Assembly (NCBI GenBank): GCA_023823795.1
Contig: CP085710.1
Span: forward strand, 4,242,001 to 4,306,000
Direction: 5' to 3'
Origin: Bacillus sp. F19
Lineage (GTDB): Bacteria > Bacillota > Bacilli > Bacillales > Bacillaceae
Length of the DNA stretch: 64,000 nucleotides
Below the pieces are notes generated by a model. It ran no database searches. It had not been told where the DNA came from and was given only the letters and a program-made list of their open reading frames with translations. Each line of letters starts with the position of its first letter. Within the stretch, counting starts at the first letter, position 1. A program made the translations under genes and the position numbers. Of the stretch, positions 53,712 through 63,556 are shown one piece after another.

Positions 53712-54324
53712 ATGATGCTAATGAAATCAGTTTTTTCTTATACAAGACTGCAATAAAATTCATCATGGCAGCTGGTATTCTTTTAGGAAAATAAGTCTTG
53801 CGGTAGTATTTATTAAAAGCTGTCTTTAAATCGTCCCATTGTGTGCAATTTTTTGTTTGACGGAACCTTGCGACATCAATCATTTTGATCTCGCCCCCAT
53901 CGGTAATGAATATATTGCGAAGGTGAATATCAGACGGGTTCAGCCCTCTTTCTTTAGCGTGCATAAGAGCTTTATCGATTTCTGCTATATGCTTATCAGT
54001 AATGGATATTCCCGTGCTGACACAATCAAAGAGAGTGCTTCCTTCTATATAATCTATGACTAAATAGTTTTCTCCCGCTTCATATAGATTGGGGTAATAC
54101 TCAATCCCCTGAAGGGTCCTGTAAATTTCAGCTTCTTCCTTTGCAATATGAGTAAATGAAGGAAAGAACACCTTTAAAGCTTTATTCTCATTCGCAAGTT
54201 TAAAAACAAATGCGCTTCTGCCAGCTCCGATGAAGGTTAAGGAAGAATCATGGCCATATAGCTTGGCACGTGTCCCTTTTCCTCCTATTTTGACGCTATC
54301 TGCAAATTGCTTATATCCTTTCAT
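53710..54324 (-). CDS. protein kinase-like protein
   Basis: 204 aa with a small kinase fold: glycine loop FIGAGRSAFVFKLAN, Lys in KALKVFFP, catalytic loop NPSDIHLRNIFIT in place of HRD...N, and metal loop MIDVARFRQ in place of DFG. It is close to B. subtilis YrzF-type kinases. AGGAGG precedes the ATG. The altered motifs leave activity uncertain. Confidence 0.8.
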   Translation of the reverse strand: MKGYKQFADSVKIGGKGTRAKLYGHDSSLTFIGAGRSAFVFKLANENKALKVFFPSFTHIAKEEAEIYRTLQGIEYYPNLYEAGENYLVIDYIEGSTLFDCVSTGISITDKHIAEIDKALMHAKERGLNPSDIHLRNIFITDGGEIKMIDVARFRQTKNCTQWDDLKTAFNKYYRKTYFPKRIPAAMMNFIAVLYKKKLISLAS

Positions 54325-54357
54325 CCTGAGAACCTCCTTTCCTCTTTACCTTGTTTC

Positions 54358-54804
54358 TCAAGATCCAAGCTGTTCAATTTGATCTAAGATGTTTTGCATT
54401 TCAGACACAGTTTTCACAATTTCTGTGTCTTCAAACAGCTGAAGATTCCACTCTCCGTTTTCAATTTGCTTCAGAGCAGAATCAATTCCGCTTTCAAGTG
54501 ATTCACTGTAGATGACAAGCTGATTATGGGCATCCTCAGCAATTTCCGGCGCATCCGATTCTTTAAATGTATTTATTTCTTCCTTCATACTGTTTAAACT
54601 CTGCTCAAGCTCCGCTCTTGCTTCTTCGTTATTTACAGCCTCTTCAGCAAGAGCAGGAATCTCCTCTGCAAATGTGCTTGCCTCATTAATATAATCCTTT
54701 GCATCATTTGCGTACTGCAAAGAAGAATTAACGCCTTCAAGCAAAGAACACCCGCTTAGGAAAACGATGGATAAAACAGCCAATACTTTAAACATTTTCA
54801 TCAT
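54358..54804 (-). CDS. yybP: DUF6376-type lipoprotein (YybP-like)
   Basis: 148 aa with a lipoprotein signal: hydrophobic helix and lipobox VFLSGCS (Cys ~19). The mature part is helical and acidic. It starts 27 bp after the terminator of a yybP-ykoY Mn riboswitch, which fits B. subtilis yybP, the gene the motif was named after. Expression should rise with Mn. Function unknown. Confidence 0.65.
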   Translation of the reverse strand: MMKMFKVLAVLSIVFLSGCSLLEGVNSSLQYANDAKDYINEASTFAEEIPALAEEAVNNEEARAELEQSLNSMKEEINTFKESDAPEIAEDAHNQLVIYSESLESGIDSALKQIENGEWNLQLFEDTEIVKTVSEMQNILDQIEQLGS

Positions 54805-54830
54805 CGTGCAGCTCCTTTAATTTCATTTTC

Positions 54831-54880
54831 GGAAAAAATAAAAGACGTCAGATCCAATTACTTGGTCATAACGTCTTTTT
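54831..54880 (-). terminator. riboswitch-linked terminator (expression platform)
   Basis: AAAAGACGT and ACGTCTTTT outer arms with GACCAA/TTGG(A)TC inside, then TATTTTTT on the minus strand, between the aptamer and the lipoprotein gene. Confidence 0.75.
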
Positions 54881-54904
54881 CGAAAGAGACTTCACCAAAT
54901 AATC

Positions 54905-54996
54905 GGCAAAGGTCTCGCTAACAGCATCGCTGCCAGCAAAGCCGGGTAACATTCCCGTATTGACGACTTTGCTGTAAAAGCTACTCCCCTTTAAGG
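54905..54996 (-). ncRNA. yybP-ykoY manganese riboswitch aptamer
   Basis: On the minus strand the hallmark blocks occur in order: AAAGGGGAGTAGC, CAAAGTCGTCAATACGGG, ACCCGGCTTTGCTGGCA and GCGAGACCTTTGCC. These form the two coaxial helices and the Mn-binding loops L1/L3. The downstream terminator and lipoprotein gene make a complete regulatory unit. Confidence 0.88.
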
Positions 54997-55060
54997 AAGA
55001 AATATTTAAGTTGCTATTATTATACAATTAATCAAGCTGCGCGGTCAATTTTATAGCTTC

Positions 55061-55375
55061 TTAACTATCCTTGCTGACAGATACTTTTTCTCCCATCACA
55101 AAATAAAAGCCGGCTGTTTTTATATCACGGAAGACACTGTGAAGACCTTCTTCTTCAAGCTTTGAAAATAACCGATCAGTGCTTAGCACATCAAAACTCA
55201 GCATCTCTTCTTTATTCAATCCAGAGATCCGGACATCATCCAAAAGGTGATCAAATTCTTCATCAGCAAACACATTGATGCCGATTTCATAAGCTACAGC
55301 TCCTGTATCAGAACCGTCTAGCTTGATTTCTTCTGATTTCAAATACCAAAAATCGTAATAGATGTGATCTGTCAT
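55061..55375 (-). CDS. hypothetical protein
   Basis: 104 aa from ATG 55375 (GGGAGGAACGACT upstream). Soluble, acidic, mixed alpha/beta (MTDHIYYDFWYLKSEEIKLD...). Not recognised. Lies between the riboswitch unit and fruA, in its own transcription unit. Confidence 0.65.
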   Translation of the reverse strand: MTDHIYYDFWYLKSEEIKLDGSDTGAVAYEIGINVFADEEFDHLLDDVRISGLNKEEMLSFDVLSTDRLFSKLEEEGLHSVFRDIKTAGFYFVMGEKVSVSKDS

Positions 55376-55474
55376 AGTCGTTCCTCCCAGCAATTAAGCA
55401 GATAATCCTTATTATAACAAAAATAGAGGCTCCATGTAAGAATGGCCTATTCATCAAGTGAATATGCCATACAT

Positions 55475-57343
55475 TTATTCTTTTACTTCTTTTTTCATAA
55501 ATCCTACCATGACAGCTGTGATCAGTGATCCGATCAGGATTGCTGCAATGTATAACAATGGATTTCCATCAACAATCGGGATAACAAATGCCCCGCCATG
55601 AGGTGCGCGAAGTCCAATGCCAAAAATCATCGTAAGCGCTCCAGCTGCTGCAGATCCGATAACCGCGGCCGGGATAACACGTGCCGGGTCAGCTGCTGCA
55701 AATGGAATGGCTCCTTCTGTGATAAAAGATGCTCCCATGACGTAATTTGTTTTCCCTGCTTCCCGCTCTGCTTTTGTAAATTTCTTTTTAAAGAAAGTTG
55801 TTGAGAGAGCAAGACCAAGCGGAGGCACCATTCCGCCAGCCATAATGGCTGCATGCGGTGCAAAGTTGCCTGCGTCGATCATCGCAATTCCAAATGTAAA
55901 GGCCGCTTTGTTGATTGGACCTCCCATATCAACTGCCATCATTCCGCCTAAAATCAATCCAAGCAGCACAAGGTTTCCAGTTCCCATTCCTTTAAGCCAA
56001 ACCGTTAATCCATCATTCAATGCTTTAACTGGCTCGATGACAATAAACATCATGATCAGACCTGTCAGTAAAATACCGAACAATGGATAAAGCAGTACAG
56101 GCTTTATGCCTTCAAGAGAATTCGGCAGCCCGCTGAATGCTTTCTTAAGTCCGACAACTAAGTAACCCGCAAGGAAACCGGCGATTAATCCGCCCAAGAA
56201 ACCTGCTCCCCCTGTAGCTGCCATAAGACCACCGACCATACCTGGTGCAAATCCCGGACGGTCCGCAATACTCATCGCAATAAACCCGGCTAAAACCGGA
56301 ATCATGAGATAAAAGGCATTGCCTCCGCCAATTGTGCTTAATGCTTCTGCGATTGGGTGGTAGGATGGATCATCTGGATTTGCGGCATTAATTCCAAAGA
56401 TAAAGGAAATCGCAATCAAGATTCCTCCGCCCACGACAAACGGGAGCATGTTCGAAACACCATTCATTAGATGCTTATAAAAACCGCTTCTTCCTGATTT
56501 AGGTGAGTCAGCCATTTTCTTCTCACCGCTGCTTTTATAAACAGGCGCATCCTGATCCAGCGCTTTTTGAATTAATTCTTGAGGCTTTCGGATTCCTTGG
56601 GCAACAGGCACCTGAATGACATGCTTCCCTGCGAAACGATCCATTTCCACCTGTTTGTCAGCAGCTACGATAATTGCTTCGGCTTCTGCAATGTCTTCAG
56701 CTGACAAACCATTTTTAATTCCGCCGGATCCATTTGTTTCAACCTTGATGCTTACGCCCATCTCTTTCGCTTTTGCATTCAGGGCATCTGCAGCCATATA
56801 TGTGTGTGCGATTCCAGTGGGACATGCTGTGACAGCAAGAATTTTCTTGCCTGAAGAGGATGATGCAGGTTCTTCTTCTGCTTCCGTCTCTTTTTCTTTT
56901 TGATCAACAGCAGCAAGAACTTCTGCTTTTGAAGCGGCCTCTTCAAGCTTCTTTTTAAAAGCCGGATCCATTACAAAACTTGAAAGTCTGGAAAGCGTTT
57001 GCAAATGTTCATTGTTTGCTCCTTCAGAAGCTGCAATCATGAAAAATAGATGAGCAGGCTGGCCATCGAGAGATTCATAGTCTATTCCTTCTGCAGAGCG
57101 GCCAAACGCTATTGCAGGTACTGACACTGCACTTGTTTTTGCATGAGGAATGGCAATCCCTTCTCCGATTCCTGTAGTGCTCTGCTCTTCCCTGGCCAAA
57201 ATCGCTTTTTTATACTCTTCTTTATTTTTTAGCTTGCCTGCCCGATCAAGTGACTCAATGATTTCGTCGATAACATCCGCTTTTGATTCTGCATGCAAGT
57301 TTAGGATAATCGTATCGTTTGTTAATAAATCTGTAATCTTCAT
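55475..57343 (-). CDS. fruA: PTS fructose-specific IIABC component
   Basis: 622 aa with domains EIIA (1-~145; GIAIPHAKT with the phospho-His), EIIB (~168-265; AVTACPTGIAHTYMAADAL with the phospho-Cys) and EIIC (~285-622, membrane). Takes up fructose as fructose 1-phosphate. Last gene of fruR-fruK-fruA, 24 bp after fruK. GGGGGAAG precedes the ATG. Confidence 0.95.
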   Translation of the reverse strand: MKITDLLTNDTIILNLHAESKADVIDEIIESLDRAGKLKNKEEYKKAILAREEQSTTGIGEGIAIPHAKTSAVSVPAIAFGRSAEGIDYESLDGQPAHLFFMIAASEGANNEHLQTLSRLSSFVMDPAFKKKLEEAASKAEVLAAVDQKEKETEAEEEPASSSSGKKILAVTACPTGIAHTYMAADALNAKAKEMGVSIKVETNGSGGIKNGLSAEDIAEAEAIIVAADKQVEMDRFAGKHVIQVPVAQGIRKPQELIQKALDQDAPVYKSSGEKKMADSPKSGRSGFYKHLMNGVSNMLPFVVGGGILIAISFIFGINAANPDDPSYHPIAEALSTIGGGNAFYLMIPVLAGFIAMSIADRPGFAPGMVGGLMAATGGAGFLGGLIAGFLAGYLVVGLKKAFSGLPNSLEGIKPVLLYPLFGILLTGLIMMFIVIEPVKALNDGLTVWLKGMGTGNLVLLGLILGGMMAVDMGGPINKAAFTFGIAMIDAGNFAPHAAIMAGGMVPPLGLALSTTFFKKKFTKAEREAGKTNYVMGASFITEGAIPFAAADPARVIPAAVIGSAAAGALTMIFGIGLRAPHGGAFVIPIVDGNPLLYIAAILIGSLITAVMVGFMKKEVKE

Positions 57344-57367
57344 TTTTCTTCCCCCTTCAATGAATAT

Positions 57368-58279
57368 CTAAATCTCATTGACATTTACTTCATTAATGAG
57401 CTCAGCTGCAAACTCTTTTGTAGTAAGATCTTCTGAAAAAGCAGTTGCGCTTCCGGTTGCAACGCCCTGCTTAAAGGCTTTTTTAAAATCTCCATGCTGT
57501 TTGAATCCTGCAATAAAGCCGGCAACAACTGAATCTCCTGCACCAACTGAATTCTTTACCTCTCCAGATGGTACATTGGCAAAATAAGCTACGTGCTGAT
57601 TAATGAAAATGGCCCCTTTTTCAGCCATTGAAACAATAACATTCTGCACGCCCTCTTCAAGCAGCTTCTTCCCATAATAAACAGCTTCTTGGGCGCTGCT
57701 GACCTTTGTATCGAATAGCTCCCCTAATTCATGATGATTCGGCTTGATCAGGAAGGGATTGCTTGGGAATGTACTTCTTAATGCATTACCTGATGCATCA
57801 ATGACAACTTTCACACCATTTTTCAAGCATTTATCTGCTATTTTTTTATAAAAGCTTTCGTCAAGAGCGGATGGAATACTCCCTGCTAAAACGAGTACAT
57901 CCTCAGCCTGCAATTCATCGATTTTCCCGAGCAGCTCAAGCTTCTGCTCAGTTGTAATCTCTGGACCCTGGCCATTGATTTCTGTTTCTTTAACTGATTT
58001 AAGCTTGACGTTAATTCTCGTTTGATCTGAAACACTGATAAAATCATGTGTAATTCCCTCTGTTGAGAGGAACTCTTTAATGAATTGGCCTGTAAATCCT
58101 CCTGCAAAGCCAAGTGCTGTACTTTCTGTTCCCAGCCGCTTCAGAACTCTTGAAACATTGATTCCTTTCCCGCCCGGAAAAACGCTTGCGCTATCCGTGC
58201 GATTGAGGTGCCCTTCTTTAAAATCGTTTACCTCCACGACATAATCGATGGAAGGGTTCAGCGTACATGTATAAATCAT
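57368..58279 (-). CDS. fruK: 1-phosphofructokinase
   Basis: 303-aa PfkB-family kinase that turns fructose 1-phosphate into fructose 1,6-bisphosphate. N-terminal TLNPSIDYVVEVNDF, GGKGINVSRVLKRLG and the C-terminal GAGDSVVAGFIAGF with the catalytic Asp. Its ATG overlaps the end of fruR by 4 bp, so coupled translation. Confidence 0.95.
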   Translation of the reverse strand: MIYTCTLNPSIDYVVEVNDFKEGHLNRTDSASVFPGGKGINVSRVLKRLGTESTALGFAGGFTGQFIKEFLSTEGITHDFISVSDQTRINVKLKSVKETEINGQGPEITTEQKLELLGKIDELQAEDVLVLAGSIPSALDESFYKKIADKCLKNGVKVVIDASGNALRSTFPSNPFLIKPNHHELGELFDTKVSSAQEAVYYGKKLLEEGVQNVIVSMAEKGAIFINQHVAYFANVPSGEVKNSVGAGDSVVAGFIAGFKQHGDFKKAFKQGVATGSATAFSEDLTTKEFAAELINEVNVNEI

Positions 58280-59028
58280 GCTGTCACAACCTTTATCTCT
58301 GTCTTTTCTTTAATATCATAAGCTGTGTCTTCATCCAGTTCGTTCGTAATTACCGCTGCTTCGTGCAGGCCGGCAATTTTAGAGAACGAAATTTCATTGA
58401 ATTTCGTATCATCTGCAAGAATAAATGCTTCTTGAGACAGGGTGATGGCAAGCCTCTTGATTGCTGCTTCCTCCGGGTCCGGTGTTGTATAGCCTGCTTC
58501 CGGATGAATGCCGTTCACACCCATAAAACATTTATCAAATCTGTATGCGTTGATTCCTGACTGTGCTCCACTGCCTACAAGCGCTCTTGTTTTCGGCTTT
58601 ACAATGCCTCCAATCAGGTAGGTTGGGATCTGATTTTCAAGCAGCATTTCGAGATGTGAAACGCCATTTGTGACGACCGTTATTTCTTTGTCTTTTAAAT
58701 ATGGAATCATTTGCATGGTTGTCGTACCTGCGTCAATGTATATGCTGTCTCCGTTTTTCACAAGATCTGCTGCAAATTTGGCAATCCGTTCTTTTTCAGC
58801 AGCATTTTGTAAGGACTTTTCAATGACACTGAGCTCTTCACCCTTTTGATGAAAAAGAGAAGCTCCGCCGTGAACACGTTTTAATTTTTTCTCTTTTTGA
58901 AGCTGGCTTAAATCTCTTCGGATGGTTGACTCTGAAGAAGAAGTAGCATCAACTAATTCCTGTATCGTTGCGACCTGTTTTTCACCCAGGACCTTAATTA
59001 TGATCCGGTGCCGTTCTGGTGTAATCAT
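58276..59028 (-). CDS. fruR: DeoR-family repressor of the fru operon
   Basis: 250 aa: DeoR HTH (~1-55; VATIQELVDATSSSESTIRR) and a sugar-phosphate-sensing domain (IDAGTTTMQMIP). First gene of the operon; binds probably the repeated TGATTG/TTTTTGA motifs in its own promoter, released by fructose 1-phosphate. GGAGGGTACTGA precedes the ATG. Confidence 0.93.
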   Translation of the reverse strand: MITPERHRIIIKVLGEKQVATIQELVDATSSSESTIRRDLSQLQKEKKLKRVHGGASLFHQKGEELSVIEKSLQNAAEKERIAKFAADLVKNGDSIYIDAGTTTMQMIPYLKDKEITVVTNGVSHLEMLLENQIPTYLIGGIVKPKTRALVGSGAQSGINAYRFDKCFMGVNGIHPEAGYTTPDPEEAAIKRLAITLSQEAFILADDTKFNEISFSKIAGLHEAAVITNELDEDTAYDIKEKTEIKVVTA

Positions 59029-59099
59029 TCAGTACCCTCCAGCTAATCGTTCTAATTGCCTAAAATCTTTTCCTTGAAATCATTCTAACGTAAGCCCTT

Positions 59100-59174
59100 T
59101 CATAAATCAATCAAAAACTTTCAAAAACAATCATTATTAATCATTAATTCTATCATTCAATCAAAAATAGTCAA
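59100..59174 (-). promoter_or_regulatory. fruRKA promoter and operator-like repeats
   Basis: On the minus strand TTGACT (59174-59169), 16-bp spacer, TAGAAT (59152-59147) form a plausible SigA promoter. TTTTTGATTGA occurs twice and TGATTGTTTTTGA once across this stretch, repeated like DeoR-type operator sites. Confidence 0.5.
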
Positions 59175-59221
59175 GAATCCTCTGATTTGCTCTTTTTATT
59201 TTCCAGATCTCCTAAATAAGT

Positions 59222-60783
59222 TGTCATACGCGGTCTATGAGTACCCAAAACTCGAATTTTTACCATTTCAGGGTGTCATAAAAACTCTATGAGTACCCAA
59301 AACTTGGATTTTTACCATTTTAGAGTGTCATTCGAACTCTATGAGTACCCAAAACTCGAATTTTTACCATTTCAGGGTGTCATAAAAACTCTATGAGTAC
59401 CCAAAACTTGGATTTTTACCATTTTAGAGTGTCATTCGAACTCTATGAGTACCCAAAACTCGGATTTTTCTCATTTTAGGGTGTCATACGAACTCTATGA
59501 GTACCTAAAACTCGGATTTTTACCACTTTAGGGTGTCATACGCGGTCTATGAGTACCCAAAACTCGGATTTTTACCACTTTAGGGTGTCATACGAACTCT
59601 ATGAGTACCCAAAACTCGGATTTTTACCACTTTAGGGTGTCATACGCGGTCTATGAGTACCCAAAACTCGGATTTTTACCACTTTAGGGTGTCATACGAA
59701 CTCTATGAGTACCCAAAACTCGGATTTTTCTCATTTCAGGGTGTCATTCGAACTCTATGAGTACCCAAAACTTGGATTTTTACCATTTTAGAGTGTCATT
59801 CGAACTCTATGAGTACCCAAAACTCGGATTTTTCTCATTTTAGGGTGTCATACGAACTCTATGAGTACCTAAAACTCGGATTTTTACCACTTTAGGGTGT
59901 CATACGCGGTCTATGAGTACCCAAAACTCGGATTTTTACCACTTTAGGGTGTCATACGAACTCTATGAGTACCTAAAACTCGGATTTTTACCACTTTAGG
60001 GTGTCATACGCGGTCTATGAGTACCCAAAACTCGGATTTTTACCACTTTAGGGTGTCATACGAACTCTATGAGTACCCAAAACTCGGATTTTTACCACTT
60101 TAGGGTGTCATACGCGGTCTATGAGTACCCAAAACTCGGATTTTTACCACTTTAGGGTGTCATACGAACTCTATGAGTACCTAAAACTCGATTTTTCTCA
60201 TTTCAGGGTGTCATTCGAACTCTATGAGTACCCAAAACTCGGATTTTTACCACTTTAGGGTGTCATACGCGGTCTATGAGTACCTAAAACTCGATTTTTC
60301 TCATTTCAGGGTGTCATACGAACTCTATGAGTACCCAAAACTCGGATTTTTCTCATTTCAGGGTGTCATTCGAACTCTATGAGTACCCAAAACTCGGATT
60401 TTTACCACTTTAGGGTGTCATACGAACTCTATGAGTACCCAAAACTCGGATTTTTCTCATTTTAGGGTGTCATACGAACTCTATGAGTACCTAAAACTCG
60501 GATTTTTACCACTTTAGGGTGTCATACGCGGTCTATGAGTACCCAAAACTCGGATTTTTACCACTTTAGGGTGTCATACGAACTCTATGAGTACCCAAAA
60601 CTCGGATTTTTACCACTTTAGGGTGTCATACGCGGTCTATGAGTACCCAAAACTCGGATTTTTACCACTTTAGGGTGTCATACGAACTCTATGAGTACCC
60701 AAAACTCGGATTTTTACCACTTTAGGGTGTCATAACCGGTCTATGAGTACCCAAAACTCGGATTTTTCTTATTTTAGGGTGTC
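59222..60783. repeat. tandem array, about 30 copies of a 52-bp unit
   Basis: Each unit is CTATGAGTACCCAAAACTCG, then GATTTTTACCACTTTAGGG and TGTCATACGAA (or ...CGCGGT). CTATGAGTAC occurs 30 times between about 59234 and 60741, spaced 51-53 bp. Variants: AACT/CGGT before CTATGAG, ACCAC/CTCAT mid-unit, CCC/CCT, TACG/TTCG. Dimers of 104 bp alternate the CGGT and AACT forms, and multi-unit blocks are repeated. Every frame on both strands meets stops, so the array is noncoding. It fills the gap between fruR and the ABC exporter. Confidence 0.97.
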
Positions 60784-60817
60784 TTTCCTTTTCCAGCAAA
60801 CATCTTTTCACAGCAAA

Positions 60818-60850
60818 AAAAGACCATCTGATCAAAATCAGACAGTCTCA
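60818..60850 (-). terminator. terminator of the ABC exporter
   Basis: GACCATCTGAT and ATCAGACAGTC arms overlap the stop codon region; seven T follow on the minus strand. Confidence 0.8.
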
Positions 60851-62601
60851 TTTAACCTTATATCATTCAGCTTTAATTGCTGAACCGCGAATTCCCTGTA
60901 CATCGGATGAGATTCGAGCAGTTCCGAATGTGTGCCTGTTCCGGTGACTCTTCCTTTATCCAAAAAGATAATCTGATCAGCATCAATGACTGTGGACAGC
61001 CTGTGGGCAATGACGATCGTTGTTCGTCCGGACATTAAGTTTCCCAGTGCTTTTTGAACAACAATTTCAGAATGGCTATCAAGGCTTGAGGTTGCTTCAT
61101 CGAGAAGGAGAATTTTAGGATCCCTTATAAGCGCTCTGGCAATACCGATGCGCTGACGCTGTCCACCTGAGAGTTTAACACCCCGTTCTCCTACTTGAGT
61201 ATTATAGCCGGCAGGATATTCTTCAATGAACTGATCCGCATAGGCCATCTTCGCTGCTTTGGCTATTTCTGAGTCCGTCACTTCTCTTGTTAATCCATAA
61301 CAGATATTTTCTTTAATTGTGCCTGATGTAATGGGACTTTCCTGAGAAACGTACCCAATTTGCTCTCTCCACGAAGCAAGGGTAAAGCTGTCTATTTGTT
61401 CATCCCCAAGAAATATAGCTCCTCCTGTCGGCAAGTAGTAACGTTCAACTAATGAGAACAGCGTTGTTTTTCCGCTTCCGCTCGGTCCGACAATAGCCGT
61501 GGTCTGACCCCGCTTAATCTCAAGAGTAACCTTGTTTAAAATTTTCTCTTCTTTTTTGTAGGCAAAATCAATCTCTTTAAATCGGATCGATTGGTGAATG
61601 TTCTCTACTTCCTTGCCTGAGTGAAGGTTTTCCTCATCTTCTTCAAGAATTTCAATGATCCGCGCAGAAGCACCCATTGCTTTTTGCAGCTGTGTAAAAA
61701 AAGCCGTAAATTGAGTCATTGGAATGACAATCTGAAAGAGATAAAGAATAAAAGCAATCAAATCTCCTGAGGACAGAACTCCGGCTTGAACTCTTAAGCC
61801 TCCGTAGCCAAGGATCACTACGAGGAGCGACATAATCACAAGTGAGATTAACGGGCCAATCCATGCATGAATTTTTGCTTCTGCCAGACCAAATTGAAAA
61901 AGGCGGCCAACTCCGCTTTTCCCTGAGCTGTACTCTCTATGTTCCGCATTGGAGGATTTCACCAATCGGACATGAGATAATACTTCACTTAATAACGCTG
62001 TAAAGCCCGCCGTTTCATCCTGAAGACCTTTAGAGACTTTGTACATTTTTCTTCCCAGCGGAAGCAGTATCAGAATGGAGAGAGGAATTAAGGCAAGCAT
62101 GATTAACGTCATTTTCCAGTCCAGATAAAGGAGAATGCCGAAGGATCCTATTATGGCAATGATTCCTGTAAAGAAGTTTGTAATATGATCTGTAATTAAA
62201 CCTTTTAAAATGGCCGTATCATTTGTCATCCGGCTGATCATTTCACCGGTTTTATGATCGTCGTAAAATCGAACAGGAAGGTGGATATGCTTTTTCCAAA
62301 GTCTTTCCCTTAATCGTGCAACGACATGCTGACCGACATGATTGAGCAGGTAAATCGAAACCCCGCTTGTAATGGCCTGTGCTATGAAAGCTGATATCAG
62401 CAGAAAAATATGTATACTGCCGAATTTGTCAAAGCTGAAATCATCAATTAAATTCTTCGTGAACAATGGGATGACCAGACCGACAACTGTGGATAAAACG
62501 CTGAGCGTACCTGCAATTGCCATTCTTATCTTTGAAGGCTTTGTATTTCGTATCAGCTGAAAGAATACCCGCCAGCTGCTACCTGTCTTTTGTAAAGTCA
62601 T
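60838..62601 (-). CDS. bmrA: multidrug ABC exporter (BmrA-type half transporter)
   Basis: 587 aa from ATG 62601 (TAGGAGA upstream; an upstream ATG at 62625 is possible). Six-helix ABC_membrane domain (~20-310), then the ATPase: Walker A GPSGSGKTTLFSL, signature LSGGQRQRIGIARAL, Walker B ILLLDEATSS, H-loop IAHRLST. Very like B. subtilis BmrA across its length. Works as homodimer to expel lipophilic drugs. Single gene. Confidence 0.9.
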   Translation of the reverse strand: MTLQKTGSSWRVFFQLIRNTKPSKIRMAIAGTLSVLSTVVGLVIPLFTKNLIDDFSFDKFGSIHIFLLISAFIAQAITSGVSIYLLNHVGQHVVARLRERLWKKHIHLPVRFYDDHKTGEMISRMTNDTAILKGLITDHITNFFTGIIAIIGSFGILLYLDWKMTLIMLALIPLSILILLPLGRKMYKVSKGLQDETAGFTALLSEVLSHVRLVKSSNAEHREYSSGKSGVGRLFQFGLAEAKIHAWIGPLISLVIMSLLVVILGYGGLRVQAGVLSSGDLIAFILYLFQIVIPMTQFTAFFTQLQKAMGASARIIEILEEDEENLHSGKEVENIHQSIRFKEIDFAYKKEEKILNKVTLEIKRGQTTAIVGPSGSGKTTLFSLVERYYLPTGGAIFLGDEQIDSFTLASWREQIGYVSQESPITSGTIKENICYGLTREVTDSEIAKAAKMAYADQFIEEYPAGYNTQVGERGVKLSGGQRQRIGIARALIRDPKILLLDEATSSLDSHSEIVVQKALGNLMSGRTTIVIAHRLSTVIDADQIIFLDKGRVTGTGTHSELLESHPMYREFAVQQLKLNDIRLNETV

Positions 62602-62763
62602 CTCATTCTGTCTCCTATCCTGCATGCTTGCGTGCTATCCTTTATTATACATTTTCCCTCATAAAAGTTTAAATTTGAAACTTCGTGTACTCTCCGCATG
62701 TATTTCCATAAAAAAGGAAATGATAAGGTGCATATCAATATATAGAAAGCAGCAGGAAAAAAG

Positions 62764-63543
62764 ATGGATAATTATTCAGGCGCCAATCAGTACAGACGGT
62801 ATAAAGCTCATTTAAGCATGTTTGGAACGACACAATTTCATTTGAGAAACCCGTACATTATTGCATGGTGGTCTGCAGCCCTTCCGGGATTTGGACATCT
62901 GCTCCTGTCAAAATATTCAAGAGGACTGCTTTTATTTGTATGGGAAGTATTTATTAATATGCAATCTCATTTAAACATCGCCATGGTTTACTCTTTTTGC
63001 GGAGAAATTGACAAGGCACGGGATGCACTTGATTACCGCTGGACTCTTCTTTATATTCCTGTTTACATATTTGCAATCTGGGACAGTTACCGGACTACGA
63101 TTGATTCTAATCGTGTTTTTCTGCTTGCTGAACGGGAAAATGCCCCCTTCAATACGTTTTCAATAGGGGCTGTGGAAATCAATTATTTAGATAAAAGAAA
63201 CCCCCGAATGGCCGTCATTTGGTCTTTTCTGATGCCGGGAACAGGGCAGCTTTATATTAACCGCCTCATTACAGGTTTTTTCGCTTTGATATGGACGGTT
63301 GTTTTTGTTTATTATTCTAAGTGCCTGCTTGCCGTTCATTATTTATTTTTGGGGCAAGTACAGCATGCTACAGATATTCTGAATCCTTCATGGCTGATGT
63401 TTGTGCCTTCTGTGTACGGTTTTGCGGCCTATGATGCTTATATAAATACGGTTGAGAATAATAAACTTTTTATTGATGAGCAGAGAAATTTTCTGGTGAA
63501 AAATTATCAGCAATACCGTGTTAAATTTCCAGACAGGGTTTGA
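62764..63543 (+). CDS. hypothetical multi-pass membrane protein with two PGxG repeats
   Basis: 259 aa. Two similar halves: SAALPGFGHLLLSKYSRGLL (~36-55) and SFLMPGTGQLYINRLITGFF (~157-176), each followed by helices and an aromatic DxY/YDAY segment (IWDSYRT, AYDAYIN). The PGxG(H/Q)L motif resembles TM2-like small membrane domains, here duplicated. The next gene follows after 13 bp. Function unknown. Confidence 0.8.
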   Translation: MDNYSGANQYRRYKAHLSMFGTTQFHLRNPYIIAWWSAALPGFGHLLLSKYSRGLLLFVWEVFINMQSHLNIAMVYSFCGEIDKARDALDYRWTLLYIPVYIFAIWDSYRTTIDSNRVFLLAERENAPFNTFSIGAVEINYLDKRNPRMAVIWSFLMPGTGQLYINRLITGFFALIWTVVFVYYSKCLLAVHYLFLGQVQHATDILNPSWLMFVPSVYGFAAYDAYINTVENNKLFIDEQRNFLVKNYQQYRVKFPDRV

Positions 63544-63556
63544 GAGGCGATATCTA

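Noticed and set aside
59222-60783. CRISPR array
   Set aside because: The whole 52-bp unit repeats with only point variants; there are no unique spacers and no cas genes nearby.
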